From Nostocoides sp. F2B08 (GTDB lineage: Bacteria > Actinomycetota > Actinomycetes > Actinomycetales > Dermatophilaceae): DNA of 64,000 bases. Position 1 is the first letter of the stretch, and every line of letters begins with the position of its first letter. The notes below the pieces were generated by a model that worked only from the letters and a program-made list of their open reading frames with translations, searched no databases and had not been told where the DNA came from. Positions 51,540-60,591 of the stretch are shown here, one piece after another. Position numbers and translations under genes: made by a program. The DNA is taken from contig NZ_WESE01000003.1 of the NCBI RefSeq assembly GCF_009184895.1, positions 124,001-188,000 on the forward strand, given 5' to 3'.

Positions 51540-52385
51540 TCAGATCCGGCAGGCGCTGATCTCGGTGACGAGGATCGCGCGCGCGCCCAGGTCGTAGAGG
51601 CGGTCCATGATCGCGTTCGTGTCGGTGCGGGGCACCATCGCCCGAACGGCCACCCAGCCCTTGTCGTGAAGGGGGGAGACCGTCGGCGACTCCAGGCCCG
51701 GGGTCACCTCGCAGGCTTCGTCGATGATCGCGATGGGGCAGTCGTAGTCGAGCATGACGTAGGACCGTGCGGTGGTGACGCCGAGCAGTCGACGGCGGAG
51801 GATCTCCACGCCAGCCTGCTGCTCCGAGGTCACGTCCTTGATCAGGACCGCCTCGCTGCGCAGGATCGGGTCACCGAACACCGCCAGGCCCTGGCTGCGC
51901 AGGGTCGCACCCGTCTCGACCACGTCCGCGATGACGTCGGCCACCCCGAGCGTGACCGCCGTCTCGACGGCGCCGTCCAGACGGACGACCTCGGCGCCGA
52001 TGCCGAGGTCGGCGAGGTGCTTCTCGACGAGTCCGGGGTAGGAGGTCGCGACGCGGCGCCCCGCGATGTCGGCGACCGAGGACACCACCCCGGGTCGGGC
52101 GGCGTAGCGGAACGTCGAGGTCCCGAAACCGAGCGTCATGACCTCGACTGCCGACGATCCGGCGTCGAGGAGCAGGTCGCGGCCGGTGATCCCGCAGTCG
52201 ACGGTGCCCGAGCCGACGTACACCGCGATGTCACGGGGCCGCAGGTAGAACAGCTCGACACCGGACGACTCGTCGCTGACGACGAGCTCCTTGCTGTCGC
52301 GACGGGTCCGGTATCCGGCCTCGCGCAGCATCTCGCCGGCGGCATCGGAGAGGGACCCCTTGTTGGGGACGGCGATTCTCAGCAT
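51540..52385 (-). CDS. hisG: ATP phosphoribosyltransferase (long form)
   Basis: 281 residues, first and feedback-controlled step of histidine synthesis. LRIAVPNKGSLSDAA at the start, DCGITGRDLLLDAG near residue 65, ADVIADVVETGATLR near 155 and a full C-terminal regulatory domain (SPTVSPLHDKGWVAVRAMVPR). The length indicates the long form, which binds histidine itself and needs no HisZ. The ATG at 52385 follows hisE by 14 nt. Confidence 0.97.
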   Translation of the reverse strand: MLRIAVPNKGSLSDAAGEMLREAGYRTRRDSKELVVSDESSGVELFYLRPRDIAVYVGSGTVDCGITGRDLLLDAGSSAVEVMTLGFGTSTFRYAARPGVVSSVADIAGRRVATSYPGLVEKHLADLGIGAEVVRLDGAVETAVTLGVADVIADVVETGATLRSQGLAVFGDPILRSEAVLIKDVTSEQQAGVEILRRRLLGVTTARSYVMLDYDCPIAIIDEACEVTPGLESPTVSPLHDKGWVAVRAMVPRTDTNAIMDRLYDLGARAILVTEISACRI

Positions 52386-52399
52386 TGGGGGTTCCTGGG

Positions 52400-52663
52400 T
52401 CAGAGGTGGGCGTAGACGTCGTCGAGCTCGATCCCGCTCGCGAGCATGAGGACCTGGAGGTGGTAGAGCAGCTGGCTGATCTCCTCGGCCGTGCGTTCGC
52501 GACCCTCGTGCTCGGCGGCCATCCACACCTCGGCGGCCTCCTCGACGATCTTCTTCCCGATCGTGTGAACGCCGGCGTCGAGAGCGGCGACCGTGCCCGA
52601 CCCCTCGGGTCGGGTGGCCGCCTTGTCGGCGAGCTCGGCGAACAACTGGTCGAACGACTTCAC
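52400..52663 (-). CDS. hisE: Phosphoribosyl-ATP pyrophosphatase
   Basis: 87 residues, all-alpha MazG-like enzyme, second step of histidine synthesis. [20 protein letters not shown] and [14 protein letters not shown] hold the metal-binding acidic residues. The GTG at 52663 ([11 protein letters not shown]) comes 6 nt after a TACCCT box. First gene of the hisE-hisG-PH unit. Confidence 0.96.
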   Translation of the reverse strand: MKSFDQLFAELADKAATRPEGSGTVAALDAGVHTIGKKIVEEAAEVWMAAEHEGRERTAEEISQLLYHLQVLMLASGIELDDVYAHL

Positions 52664-52669
52664 GTCACA

Positions 52670-52675
52670 AGGGTA
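52670..52675 (-). promoter_or_regulatory. hisE -10 box (TACCCT)
   Basis: TACCCT on the minus strand, 6 nt before the hisE GTG. Confidence 0.45.
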
Positions 52676-52719
52676 CGGGTGCGCGAGCGGGCAAGACCCA
52701 ACCGTCCACCGCCGCCTAC

Positions 52720-52725
52720 TAGGGT
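52720..52725 (+). promoter_or_regulatory. -10 box (TAGGGT) of the phosphatidyltransferase gene
   Basis: TAGGGT, 7 nt before the ATG at 52733. Divergent from the hisE promoter. Confidence 0.45.
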
Positions 52726-52732
52726 CAAACGC

Positions 52733-53476
52733 ATGGCCAGGGTCGAGGAGAACAGCCCCGCCCGTGCGGCGGCGGTCGCCGTCCACGCCTACACCGCGCT
52801 CGGTGCGGTCCTGGCGCTGGCCATGGTCCATCTCTCCTACCAGGGCGAGGTCGTGGCCGTCCTCTGGCTGTTCCTCCTCGCCATGGTCATCGACGGCACC
52901 GACGGCTTTCTCGCACGCCGGTTCCGGGTCGCCGAGGTGCTGCCCGGCTTCGACGGAGCGCTGCTGGACAACATCGTCGACTTCCTCACGTACGCCTTCG
53001 CGCCCATGGTCCTGCTGTGGAGCGCGGGCTACCTCCCGTCCGGATGGCTCGGTGGCGCGGTGGCGGCCGTACCGCTGCTCGCCTCCTGCTACCAGTTCTG
53101 CCGGACCGACGCCAAGACCGAGGACCACCTGTTCACCGGTTTCCCCAGCTACTGGAACATCGCGGCCTTCTACGTCGTCGTCCTGGGCTTCGCACCGGCC
53201 GTCACGACGATGGTTCTCCTCGTCCTGACCGTCCTCGTGTTCGTGCCGGTCGGCTATGTCTACCCGTCGCGGACGGAGCACGCCTGGCGCCCGACGATGA
53301 CGCTGACCGCCGGCTGGCTGGCCGCGTACGCGGTGATCCTGCTCGGCCTGCCCTCGCCGAGTCCCTGGTTGGTCGCCCTGTCGGCGGTCTACCCGGTCTA
53401 CTACGTGGCTCTCAGCCTGCACCTGACGCGCCGACGCCGCCGGCGACCGGCGTCACCGGTCGCGCTCGCCGACTGA
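52733..53476 (+). CDS. CDP-alcohol phosphatidyltransferase, phosphatidylcholine synthase-like
   Basis: 247 residues with eight membrane helices. The active-site motif begins DGFLARRF near residue 60 and continues to GALLDNIVD. It matches DGx2ARx12Gx3Dx3D: the spacer is 12 rather than the usual 8, as in Pcs-type phosphatidylcholine synthases that condense CDP-diacylglycerol with choline. [20 protein letters not shown] is another Pcs-like segment. The head-group acceptor is inferred. A positively charged tail ends in [15 protein letters not shown]. The ATG is 7 nt behind a TAGGGT box. It converges on the pentapeptide gene with a 24-nt overlap. Confidence 0.82.
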   Translation: MARVEENSPARAAAVAVHAYTALGAVLALAMVHLSYQGEVVAVLWLFLLAMVIDGTDGFLARRFRVAEVLPGFDGALLDNIVDFLTYAFAPMVLLWSAGYLPSGWLGGAVAAVPLLASCYQFCRTDAKTEDHLFTGFPSYWNIAAFYVVVLGFAPAVTTMVLLVLTVLVFVPVGYVYPSRTEHAWRPTMTLTAGWLAAYAVILLGLPSPSPWLVALSAVYPVYYVALSLHLTRRRRRRPASPVALAD

Positions 53477-54130
53477 CCCGTCCCCCTCCACCGACCGGTC
53501 CCCCACGCCCGGCCCGTCGACGACCTGCACGCCGAGGGCGTCGACCAGTGCGAGCGCCCCGCCGGGATCGACGCGCAGCCCGGCCGTCCGGGCCTCCCGG
53601 ACGTCGAGACCCAGTCCGGTGGCACCGACGACGAGGGCTCCACGCAGGTCGGCCCCGGTGAACCGGGCACCGGAGAGGTCGCAGTCGACGAACTCGACGG
53701 CCCGCGCGTCGGCACCGCCGAAGTCGGCCTCGACGAGTGAGCACCGGACGAAGCGCATCCCTCGGACATCGGTCTCCGCGAACGACCCGTAGTCGAGTCG
53801 GCAGGCCTCGAACGTGACAGAGCGCGGGGCGAGTCCCCCCGCGCGCACGCCCGACCAGCGGACCGCCTGGGCCTTGGAGTCGCGCATGGTGCAGTCGGCC
53901 AGCCGCACATCGATGAGCGAGGCCCTGGAGAGGTTGACGCCGACGAGCGTGCATGAGTCCAGAGCGCACCGCCGCCATACGCTCAGCTCGAGGGTGGCGC
54001 CCTCGATCCGACAGTCCTCGAAGTCGAGGTCGCGCAGCTCGGTCCCGGGCTCCACCGCTCCCGACAGCACCCGGCCGCCGATGTAGGAGGTCCCTATCAC
54101 GGAGGCGAGGGGGACGGCCCGTTCAGCCAC
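53453..54130 (-). CDS. Pentapeptide-repeat protein
   Basis: 225 residues. Repeats of the A(D/N)LXX type fold as a right-handed quadrilateral beta-helix: [18 protein letters not shown] near residue 65, [13 protein letters not shown] and [14 protein letters not shown] near 140-165. Some bacterial members mimic DNA and protect gyrase, but nothing here shows that. The GTG at 54130 overlaps the rpe stop by 8 nt; earlier starts are rpe shadow. Confidence 0.85.
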   Translation of the reverse strand: MAERAVPLASVIGTSYIGGRVLSGAVEPGTELRDLDFEDCRIEGATLELSVWRRCALDSCTLVGVNLSRASLIDVRLADCTMRDSKAQAVRWSGVRAGGLAPRSVTFEACRLDYGSFAETDVRGMRFVRCSLVEADFGGADARAVEFVDCDLSGARFTGADLRGALVVGATGLGLDVREARTAGLRVDPGGALALVDALGVQVVDGPGVGDRSVEGDGSVGERDR

Positions 54131-54782
54131 CGTGCTCGGCGACACGCGCCCGCAGCTCGTCCACCGCACCCGCCGCGGACTCGGCGCCGAAGACGGCCGA
54201 ACCGGCGACGAAGACGTCGGCGCCGGCCTCCGCGCACTGCTCGATGGTCTCCGCCGACACCCCACCGTCCACCTGGACCCAGATCTCCCCGCCGTGACGA
54301 CGGACCGCCTCCCGGATCTGGCGCACCTTCGGCATCTGGTCGACCATGAACGACTGCCCACCGAACCCGGGCTCCACCGTCATGACGAGGACCATGTCGA
54401 CCTCGTCGAGCAGGTCCTCGTACGGGGCGAACTGCGTCCCGGGCTTGAGCGCGAACGCCGCGCGCGCTCCTGCGGCCCGGATCGCGCGACTCACCCGGAC
54501 GGGGTCGGCGGCCGCCTCGATGTGGAAGGTGACGGACCCGGCTCCGGCCTCGGCGTACGGCGGCGCCCAGCGGTCCGGGTCCTCGATCATGAGATGACAG
54601 TCCAGGGGGATCGGGCTGACCTCGACCAGCGCCTCCACCACGGGCAGGCCGATGGTCAGGTTCGGGACGAAGTGGTTGTCCATGACGTCGACGTGAGCCC
54701 AGTCCGCGTTGCCGATCGCTCGCAACTCGGACTCGAGGTTGGCGAAGTCGGCTGAGAGGATCGACGGCGAGATCTGCACCAC
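54123..54782 (-). CDS. rpe: Ribulose-phosphate 3-epimerase
   Basis: 219 residues, TIM barrel of the pentose phosphate pathway. [17 protein letters not shown] at the N-terminus, [16 protein letters not shown] and [11 protein letters not shown] carry metal ligands, [13 protein letters not shown] near residue 140 and [12 protein letters not shown] near 175. Two adjacent GTG codons (54782 and 54779) could start it. A TAGGGT box at 54786-54791 lies in the end of the upstream gene; if used, the second GTG would be the leaderless start. Confidence 0.96.
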   Translation of the reverse strand: MVQISPSILSADFANLESELRAIGNADWAHVDVMDNHFVPNLTIGLPVVEALVEVSPIPLDCHLMIEDPDRWAPPYAEAGAGSVTFHIEAAADPVRVSRAIRAAGARAAFALKPGTQFAPYEDLLDEVDMVLVMTVEPGFGGQSFMVDQMPKVRQIREAVRRHGGEIWVQVDGGVSAETIEQCAEAGADVFVAGSAVFGAESAAGAVDELRARVAEHGG

Positions 54783-54788
54783 ATCACC

Positions 54789-55439
54789 CTATGCGGTGGG
54801 TCCGTCCGGTGCGGGTCGCGACCGGCCGCGACCCGATCGCCCTCCGCGACGTCGGGCGGTGAGCCAGCGTGCCACCTCTTCGGCGTGAGACTCCGGCGCG
54901 GGCACCGGGTGGAAGACGTACTCGATGACGCCGTCCTGCGCCACGAGAGTGAGCCGCCGGTACGCGGTGGTCCCCGAGACCGTTAAGGTCGGCAGACCGA
55001 GGGCTCGGCCCACCTGCCGGGTGGGGTCGGCGAGAAGCGGGTAGTCGAGGTCGAGGCGAGCGGCCGCCTCGCTCTGGTAGGCGGCGTCCTGGGCGGACAG
55101 CCCGTAGATTCCGGCGGCACCGCTGTCGCGGAGCCGGGTCGAGAAGTCGCGGATGCCGCACAGCTCGGCTGTGCACCCCCGAGCCCCGACCACCTCGTCC
55201 CAACCCGGTGGCATCGGCCGCCCCGGTCGCGCGGTGCGCGGATAGACGAAGACGACGGTGCGGCCCATCGGCAGGTCGCTGAGGTCGACGACCGAGCCGT
55301 CGGTCGCGCGAAGCCGTGCGATCGGCATCGCCCGTCCGACGAGGTGATCGACGGCTCGGTCGTCCGCGACCAGCGCGTGGCGGTCGGGAGTATTGGTAGG
55401 GCCACCGACATCGGCCTGAACCGGTTCTGCCTCGCTCAC
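54789..55439 (-). CDS. Peroxiredoxin (PrxQ/AhpC-TSA-like)
   Basis: 216 residues. The thioredoxin-like fold holds RTVVFVYPRTARPG and the CTAELC motif near residues 89-94, with peroxidatic and resolving Cys five residues apart as in PrxQ/Bcp enzymes. FRD-like GIRDFSTRLRDSGAAGIYGLS and YPLLADPTRQVGRALGLP follow. It reduces peroxides using a thioredoxin partner. The tail of about 25 residues is basic. The GTG at 55439 is used. It separates rsmB from rpe, which are neighbours in many actinobacteria. Confidence 0.88.
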   Translation of the reverse strand: MSEAEPVQADVGGPTNTPDRHALVADDRAVDHLVGRAMPIARLRATDGSVVDLSDLPMGRTVVFVYPRTARPGRPMPPGWDEVVGARGCTAELCGIRDFSTRLRDSGAAGIYGLSAQDAAYQSEAAARLDLDYPLLADPTRQVGRALGLPTLTVSGTTAYRRLTLVAQDGVIEYVFHPVPAPESHAEEVARWLTARRRGGRSGRGRSRPAPDGPTA

Positions 55440-55496
55440 CGACCCATCCCATCCGCGCGTGTCCGTGCCTGCACGGCCGTCCTCGCCGCGACGGCC

Positions 55497-57077
55497 TCAC
55501 GTCGATGATGACACAGCCGCTGACCTGCGGATCAGGGTCAGGAACATCGCATCGGTGCCGTGCCGGTGGGGCCAGAGCTGGACCGCCGGGCCGGGGCCGA
55601 CCCCCCCGATCGGGTGGCCGTCGCGGTCGAGTAGGTACTCCCGGGCGTCGATCCGCTCGGCGTCCCCACGTCGCCGCAGGACGTCGGAGACGACGAGCGA
55701 GGTCTCGGCCGGGTGCGGGCTGCACGTGGCATAGGCGACCACTCCCCCGGGCACCGTCGCGTCCAGCGCGCTGTGGAGCAGGTCGCGCTGGAGTGGGCCG
55801 AGTGTCGCGAGGTCGGTCGGCTGCCGGCGCCAGCGGGCCTCGGGGCGGCGCCGGAGGGCGCCGAGGCCGGTGCACGGCGCGTCCACGAGCACTCGCGTGT
55901 AGCGCTCCGGCTCGCCGGCTCCGGTCTCCCGTCCGTCGGCGACCCGGACCTGGACGCTCCGCCCCGCGGCCGAGAACAGGGGTTCGAGAGCCGACAGGGT
56001 CGAGCGGACGAGCTCGGCCCGGCGGGGGTTCACCTCGCCGGCGACGAGATCGGCGTCGGCTGACAGGGCGAGGGCGGCCAGGAGTCCCGCCTTGCCTCCG
56101 GGGCCGGCACACAGATCGAGCCAGCGTTCGTGGCCGGCAGCGGCGGTGCCGGTCAGGGGAACCGTGGCCAGCGCGATCGCCAGCAACTGGGAGCCGGCAT
56201 CCTGGACGGCCGCCCGACCGTCCCTGACGGCCGCGATCCGACCGGGGTCGCCTCCGTCGAGGATCCACGCCGTGGGCCCGAGCGGGTGTTCTCGGGCCCC
56301 GGCGGCGCGCAACTCCTCCTCCGCGCCGAGGCCGGGCCGCGCCACGAGGTGGACCGGCGGAGCGACGTTGTCGACCGCGAGCAGGGCGTCGAGCTCGTCG
56401 TCGACGGTGTCCGGCGTCGCTGAACCGTGTGCGAGAAGCGCCTGCCGTAAGGCCTTGACCACCCACTCGGGGTGTGAGTGCAGCGCTGCGAGTCGGGCCG
56501 TGGGGGGCTCGTCGGGCACGGTTCGGGCGAGCCACTCGTCGAGTGACCGTTCGCTGATGCGACGCAGGACCGCGTTGACGAGCTTGGAGGGACCGATCCC
56601 GTTCACCGCACGGGCCAACCCGACGGTCTCGCCAACTGCGGCGTGCTGCGGCACCCGCATCGCGAGGAGCTGGTGCGCCCCGAGCCGCAGTGTGTCGAGC
56701 ACCGCGGGGTCGAGGGCCGAGGTATCCCGGTCCGCGGCCACGGCGATGATTGCGTCGTACCGCCCGCGCCACCGGGTCGCACCACTCACCAGTTCGGTGA
56801 CGAAGGCCGCGTCACGCGTGTCGAGGCCGGCGCGCCGAAGCGCCTGCGTGAGCTCGAGGTTCGTGTACGCCCCGTCGGAGACGGCCCGCATGACGCGGTA
56901 TGCGGTGTGCCGGGCCGGATCTCCAGTGCGCCTGCGGTCCCGGGGTGCCTGTGTCGAGTGGCTTCGGCCCGACCCGGACCGCCGTGGGCGGCTCTCGTCT
57001 CGGTCCGCCGACCGTTCCGCCCGCTCGGCGGATCGTTCACCGTGTCCGTCTCCGCGGCGGTTGCGCCGGTCGCTCAT
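55497..57077 (-). CDS. rsmB: 16S rRNA (cytosine-967 C5)-methyltransferase
   Basis: 526 residues. A basic, Arg/Ser-rich leader of about 55 residues precedes a NusB-like RNA-binding domain (AYRVMRAVSDGAYTNLELTQAL). The methyltransferase domain has LDLCAGPGGKAGLLAAL, VDAPCTGLGALRRRPEARWRR (motif IV Cys) and VAYATCSPHPAETS (motif VI catalytic Cys). The ATG overlaps the fmt stop (ATGA), the usual fmt-rsmB coupling. Confidence 0.95.
   Translation of the reverse strand: MSDRRNRRGDGHGERSAERAERSADRDESRPRRSGSGRSHSTQAPRDRRRTGDPARHTAYRVMRAVSDGAYTNLELTQALRRAGLDTRDAAFVTELVSGATRWRGRYDAIIAVAADRDTSALDPAVLDTLRLGAHQLLAMRVPQHAAVGETVGLARAVNGIGPSKLVNAVLRRISERSLDEWLARTVPDEPPTARLAALHSHPEWVVKALRQALLAHGSATPDTVDDELDALLAVDNVAPPVHLVARPGLGAEEELRAAGAREHPLGPTAWILDGGDPGRIAAVRDGRAAVQDAGSQLLAIALATVPLTGTAAAGHERWLDLCAGPGGKAGLLAALALSADADLVAGEVNPRRAELVRSTLSALEPLFSAAGRSVQVRVADGRETGAGEPERYTRVLVDAPCTGLGALRRRPEARWRRQPTDLATLGPLQRDLLHSALDATVPGGVVAYATCSPHPAETSLVVSDVLRRRGDAERIDAREYLLDRDGHPIGGVGPGPAVQLWPHRHGTDAMFLTLIRRSAAVSSST
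56897..56907 (+). repeat. 11-mer GGTATGCGGTG, copy 7
   Basis: Near the 5' end of rsmB; the minus strand reads ACC GCA TAC CGC within HTAYRVMRAV. Confidence 0.7.
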
Positions 57078-58000
57078 CCGAGCCGCTCTCCGGCCTCGAT
57101 GCGGACCCCGCGGGCCCAGTCCGCGGCGGGCATCTCGCGTCTGCCCACCGGGCGGACCGTCCCGAGCCGGACGGCTCCGGAGGCGGTGCCCACGAGGATC
57201 TCACGCTTCTGGGCGCGGATCTCGCCGGGCCCGAGGGAGTCCGCGTCGGTGACGGGCTCGACGGGTCCCACTCCCAGCCGACTCTCCCGGAAGGTCGTCC
57301 AGGCGCCGGGCGCCGGGGTGCACGCCCGCACCCGCCTGTCGACAGCGAAGGCCGGGTCGCCCCACCGGACCATCGCGTCCTCGGTCCCGAGCTTCGGCGC
57401 ATGCGAAACCCCCTCGGCGGGCTGGTCGACCGGCACCGCGGATCCGTCCGCGAGAGCGTCGAGCGTTGCGAGGAGCAGTGGGGCCCCTGCAGTGGCGAGC
57501 CGGTCGAGGAGCTCGCCGGCGGTGTCCCGCGGACCGATCCGTTCGGTCATCCGGCCGAGCACCGGTCCGGTGTCGAGACCGGCCTCGATGCGGAATGTCG
57601 TCGCTCCGGTCAGCTCGTCGCCGGCAAGGATGGCGTGCTGGACGGGCGCTGCCCCGCGCCACGCGGGGAGGAGCGAGAAATGCAGGTTGATCCATCCCAG
57701 TGCCGGGATCTCCAGCACCGCGGGCGGCAGCAGCGCTCCGTAGGCCACGACCGCACAGACATCGGGCCGCAGCTCGCGCAGGGTCTGCTGGAAGGTCGTA
57801 TCCCGCGGATGGTCCGGCGTGAGGACGGGAACCCCGAGATCACTCGCGGCGGTCCGCACCGGCGACGGCTGCACGGCCCTTCCCCGTCCTGCCCGCGCGT
57901 CCGGGCGGGTGACCACGGCGAGCAGCCGGTGCCCGGAGCCCACGATGACCCGCAGTGACGGGATGGCGACCTCCGGGGTGCCGGCGAAGACGACGCGCAC
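57074..58000 (-). CDS. fmt: Methionyl-tRNA formyltransferase
   Basis: 308 residues. Formylates initiator Met-tRNA using 10-formyl-THF. VFAGTPEVAIPSLRV at the N-terminus, the catalytic region NLHFSLLPAWRGAAPVQ near residue 110 and GDELTGATTFRIEAGLDTGP; a C-terminal OB-like domain follows. The GTG at 58000 lies 5 nt after the def stop. Part of the def-fmt-rsmB group. Confidence 0.97.
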   Translation of the reverse strand: MRVVFAGTPEVAIPSLRVIVGSGHRLLAVVTRPDARAGRGRAVQPSPVRTAASDLGVPVLTPDHPRDTTFQQTLRELRPDVCAVVAYGALLPPAVLEIPALGWINLHFSLLPAWRGAAPVQHAILAGDELTGATTFRIEAGLDTGPVLGRMTERIGPRDTAGELLDRLATAGAPLLLATLDALADGSAVPVDQPAEGVSHAPKLGTEDAMVRWGDPAFAVDRRVRACTPAPGAWTTFRESRLGVGPVEPVTDADSLGPGEIRAQKREILVGTASGAVRLGTVRPVGRREMPAADWARGVRIEAGERLG

Positions 58001-58005
58001 GGGAC

Positions 58006-58551
58006 TCAGAGCGCGCGGCCGAAGGTGGGGTGCGGACTGGCCCGCACGACCGGCGCCGGCGTGCCGAACCACTGCGACTCTCGCACGATGCGCATGGCCT
58101 CGCGCCGCTGGTGCGGGTCCAGCCGGTCGATGAAGAGGATGCCGTCCAGATGGTCGGTCTCGTGCTGGATCGCCCGGGCGAGCAGCTCGGTGCCGACGAT
58201 ACGGACCGGCTCACCGTGCATGTCCTGGCCGCTGGCCACGACTCCGTAGGGTCGGGTGACCTCGCAGCGCAGACCCGGGAAGGACAGACAGCCCTCCTCG
58301 CCGTCCTGCTCCTCGTCCGTCACGTCCAGGACCGGGTTGACGAGGTGGCCGAGGGTCCCGTTCACGTGCCAGGTGAACACCCGCAGACCCACCCCGATCT
58401 GGGGCGCGGCCAGGCCCGCTCCCGGCGCGTCGAGCATGGTCTCGGTCAGGTCGGCGACGAGGGTTCGCAGCTCCTTGTCGAAGACTGTCACCTCGTCGGC
58501 GCGGGTGCGCAGGACCGGGTCGCCGAAGAGCCGGATTGGGGCGATGCTCAC
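58006..58551 (-). CDS. def: Peptide deformylase
   Basis: 181 residues, metal enzyme that removes the N-formyl group from nascent proteins. The three motifs are intact: GAGLAAPQIG near residue 44, EGCLSFPG near 85 (metal Cys) and HETDHLDG near 130 (metal His and catalytic Glu). The GTG at 58551 is used. Confidence 0.97.
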   Translation of the reverse strand: MSIAPIRLFGDPVLRTRADEVTVFDKELRTLVADLTETMLDAPGAGLAAPQIGVGLRVFTWHVNGTLGHLVNPVLDVTDEEQDGEEGCLSFPGLRCEVTRPYGVVASGQDMHGEPVRIVGTELLARAIQHETDHLDGILFIDRLDPHQRREAMRIVRESQWFGTPAPVVRASPHPTFGRAL

Positions 58552-58597
58552 GCCTGGATTGTATGCGCGGGTCGCGCTCGCGGAACGCGCACCGTGG

Positions 58598-60562
58598 TCA
58601 CACCGTCGGATCGGGAACGCGCATCCGGATGCTGACCGGATCCTCGGTCTTCTTCGCGGCGTCGGTCCGTCGCACGGCCTGCAGATGCCGGGCCAGGGCC
58701 TCGGCTCCAGCCTCGGGGGTGCGCAGGATCAGGCGCCAGTCACCACCTGTCACCACTGTGGCGGCGGGCTCCGGTCCGAGCACGGTGACCGCTTCGGGGA
58801 GGTCACCGACGGCGACGGCCTCGACGGCCCGTCGGCCACCGGTGACGAGGGCCATCACGGTGCTGGGCGGCAGGTGCAGCTCGCGCCGGTCCCGGAGCTC
58901 GCGAGCGGCGAGCCACGGAGCGTCCCAGCGGCTGAGGGCCTCGACCGCCGGCACGTCCGCGTGTGCAGGTACACCGCACAGGACGACCGTGCCGCCCGTC
59001 GCCGGTCCCTGCACGAGTGCGGCGGCCGCCGCCCACCGTCGGAACGCCTCGACCGAGGCGTCGATGCTGGGACGGTCGAGCAGCGCCCAGGCGTCCAGGA
59101 GGATCGCGGCCGCGTATCCGCCCTCGGCGAGCGGCTCGGCCCCCGGTGTGGAGATGACGATCGAGGGGCCGGGCGAGACCTCACCTAGCACGGCTCCCGC
59201 GCCGGAGGTGTGGACCGGCACCCCCGGAAAGGCGCGCGCCAGCTCCTCAGCGGTGCGTCGAGTGCCGACGACCAGCGCGCGGACCGTGCGGCCGTTGCAC
59301 TGCGGACAGCGGTACTCGCCGTCCCGGGTGTGACACAGGCGGCACACGAGGGTCGTGTCGCGCTGGGTCATCCCCAGAGCCCCTCCGCACCGACGGCATC
59401 GGGCTCTGCGGCGGCAGTGGGTGCAGGCCAGAGACGGAGCGTAGCCACGGCGAGGCACCTGGATCAGGACGGGTCCGGACTCCAGCGCCCTCCGGGCCGT
59501 CCGCCACGCACTGGACGGGATGCGCGCTCGGGCCAGCACCGGATCCGCCTCGCGCTCGTAGTCCTCGCCCGCGATGACGACTCTCGGCACTGAGCCGCGC
59601 ACCTGCGCACGGGGCAGCAGGATCTCCTTGGCCTTCCCCGCGTCGACCCACGCCTGGAGCGCGACGGACCGGGCGAACCCGCCCGTCACGAGGGCGGCCC
59701 CTTCGATCTCGGCCCGGACCGAGACCACGTCCCGCACGTGCGGGTAGGGCGCTCGCGGCTCCTGCCACAGGTCGTCACCGTCGTCCCACCACGCGATCAG
59801 CCCGAGCTCGCGCACCGGGGCCCACGCAGCCGCCCGGGTCCCGATCACGACGCCGACGTGACCACGAAGGACCTTGAGGAACGCGGCGTAGCGGGCCTGC
59901 GGACCCTGGTCCGCGGTCAGGACGACATGACGACCCGCCCCCATGCTGGCGGAGACAGCGGCGTCGACGCGTCCCACGTCGCGGTGGTCCGGGACCAGCA
60001 GGATGCTCCCGCGGCCGCCGGCCAGGGTCGCCGCGGCGGCCTCTGCCATGGCCGCCGGCCAGTCGACAGCCGGCTCGGTGGTCGGCGCCGCGCCCCACAC
60101 CGCGGCAGGGGCCTCGCGCGCGGCCAGCCGACGGAGCAGCGCCGCTCCGGCCGGGTAGCGCGCCCACGCCGTCGGCCGGTCGACCATCGGGGGCGGCGGA
60201 GGAGGTTCACCGCTCGCCGGGAGTGCGCGCTCGGCCCGAGCGTGGCGCGGCGGCACGGCGAGCCGCAGCACATCACCGACCACCCCGGCGTGGTCGAGCG
60301 CGACGCGCTCGGCCGCGGCGAGGACGTCGGGGGTGAGGACTCGCTCCGGCGACACCAGACGTCGGATCGGCTGCAGTCTGCCGGGGTGTTCCGGCTCGTC
60401 GCGCAGGGCGGTGACGAAGCCGTCCAGGTCGCGACCGGCGAAGCGCACCTTGACCCGGGCCCCCGGTGCGACCAGGGCGAGGAGGTCCTGCGGGACGGCG
60501 TACTCGAAGGGGCGGTCGAGGTGCGCCAGGCCGGTGTCGACGAGGACCGCGGCGACGCTCAT
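58598..60562 (-). CDS. priA: Primosomal protein N' (PriA), helicase motifs degenerate
   Basis: 654 residues. The N-terminal DNA-binding domain starts VAAVLVDTGLAHLDRPFEYAVP. Zinc-binding cysteines are present in CTHCRRRARCRRCGG and CRLCHTRDGEYRCPQC near residues 390-435. The ATPase motifs are not: where Walker A should be the sequence reads AVWGAAPTTEPAVDW, and the DEEH position reads WWDDGDD. Actinobacterial PriA proteins are known to lack helicase motifs, so it probably recognises forks and loads other proteins without unwinding. The ATG at 60562 is 6 nt after the -10 of a damage-type promoter within the end of metK. Confidence 0.93.
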   Translation of the reverse strand: MSVAAVLVDTGLAHLDRPFEYAVPQDLLALVAPGARVKVRFAGRDLDGFVTALRDEPEHPGRLQPIRRLVSPERVLTPDVLAAAERVALDHAGVVGDVLRLAVPPRHARAERALPASGEPPPPPPMVDRPTAWARYPAGAALLRRLAAREAPAAVWGAAPTTEPAVDWPAAMAEAAAATLAGGRGSILLVPDHRDVGRVDAAVSASMGAGRHVVLTADQGPQARYAAFLKVLRGHVGVVIGTRAAAWAPVRELGLIAWWDDGDDLWQEPRAPYPHVRDVVSVRAEIEGAALVTGGFARSVALQAWVDAGKAKEILLPRAQVRGSVPRVVIAGEDYEREADPVLARARIPSSAWRTARRALESGPVLIQVPRRGYAPSLACTHCRRRARCRRCGGALGMTQRDTTLVCRLCHTRDGEYRCPQCNGRTVRALVVGTRRTAEELARAFPGVPVHTSGAGAVLGEVSPGPSIVISTPGAEPLAEGGYAAAILLDAWALLDRPSIDASVEAFRRWAAAAALVQGPATGGTVVLCGVPAHADVPAVEALSRWDAPWLAARELRDRRELHLPPSTVMALVTGGRRAVEAVAVGDLPEAVTVLGPEPAATVVTGGDWRLILRTPEAGAEALARHLQAVRRTDAAKKTEDPVSIRMRVPDPTV

Positions 60563-60568
60563 GGTCCG

Positions 60569-60591
60569 ACCCTAGGGCGAGGTGCCGACAG
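60569..60591 (-). promoter_or_regulatory. priA damage promoter, RecA-NDp/PafBC type, inside metK 3' end
   Basis: On the minus strand: CTGTCGGCA (60583-60591), 8 nt, TAGGGT (60569-60574), 6 nt, then the priA ATG. The element is built from the last codons and stop of metK. Confidence 0.65.
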
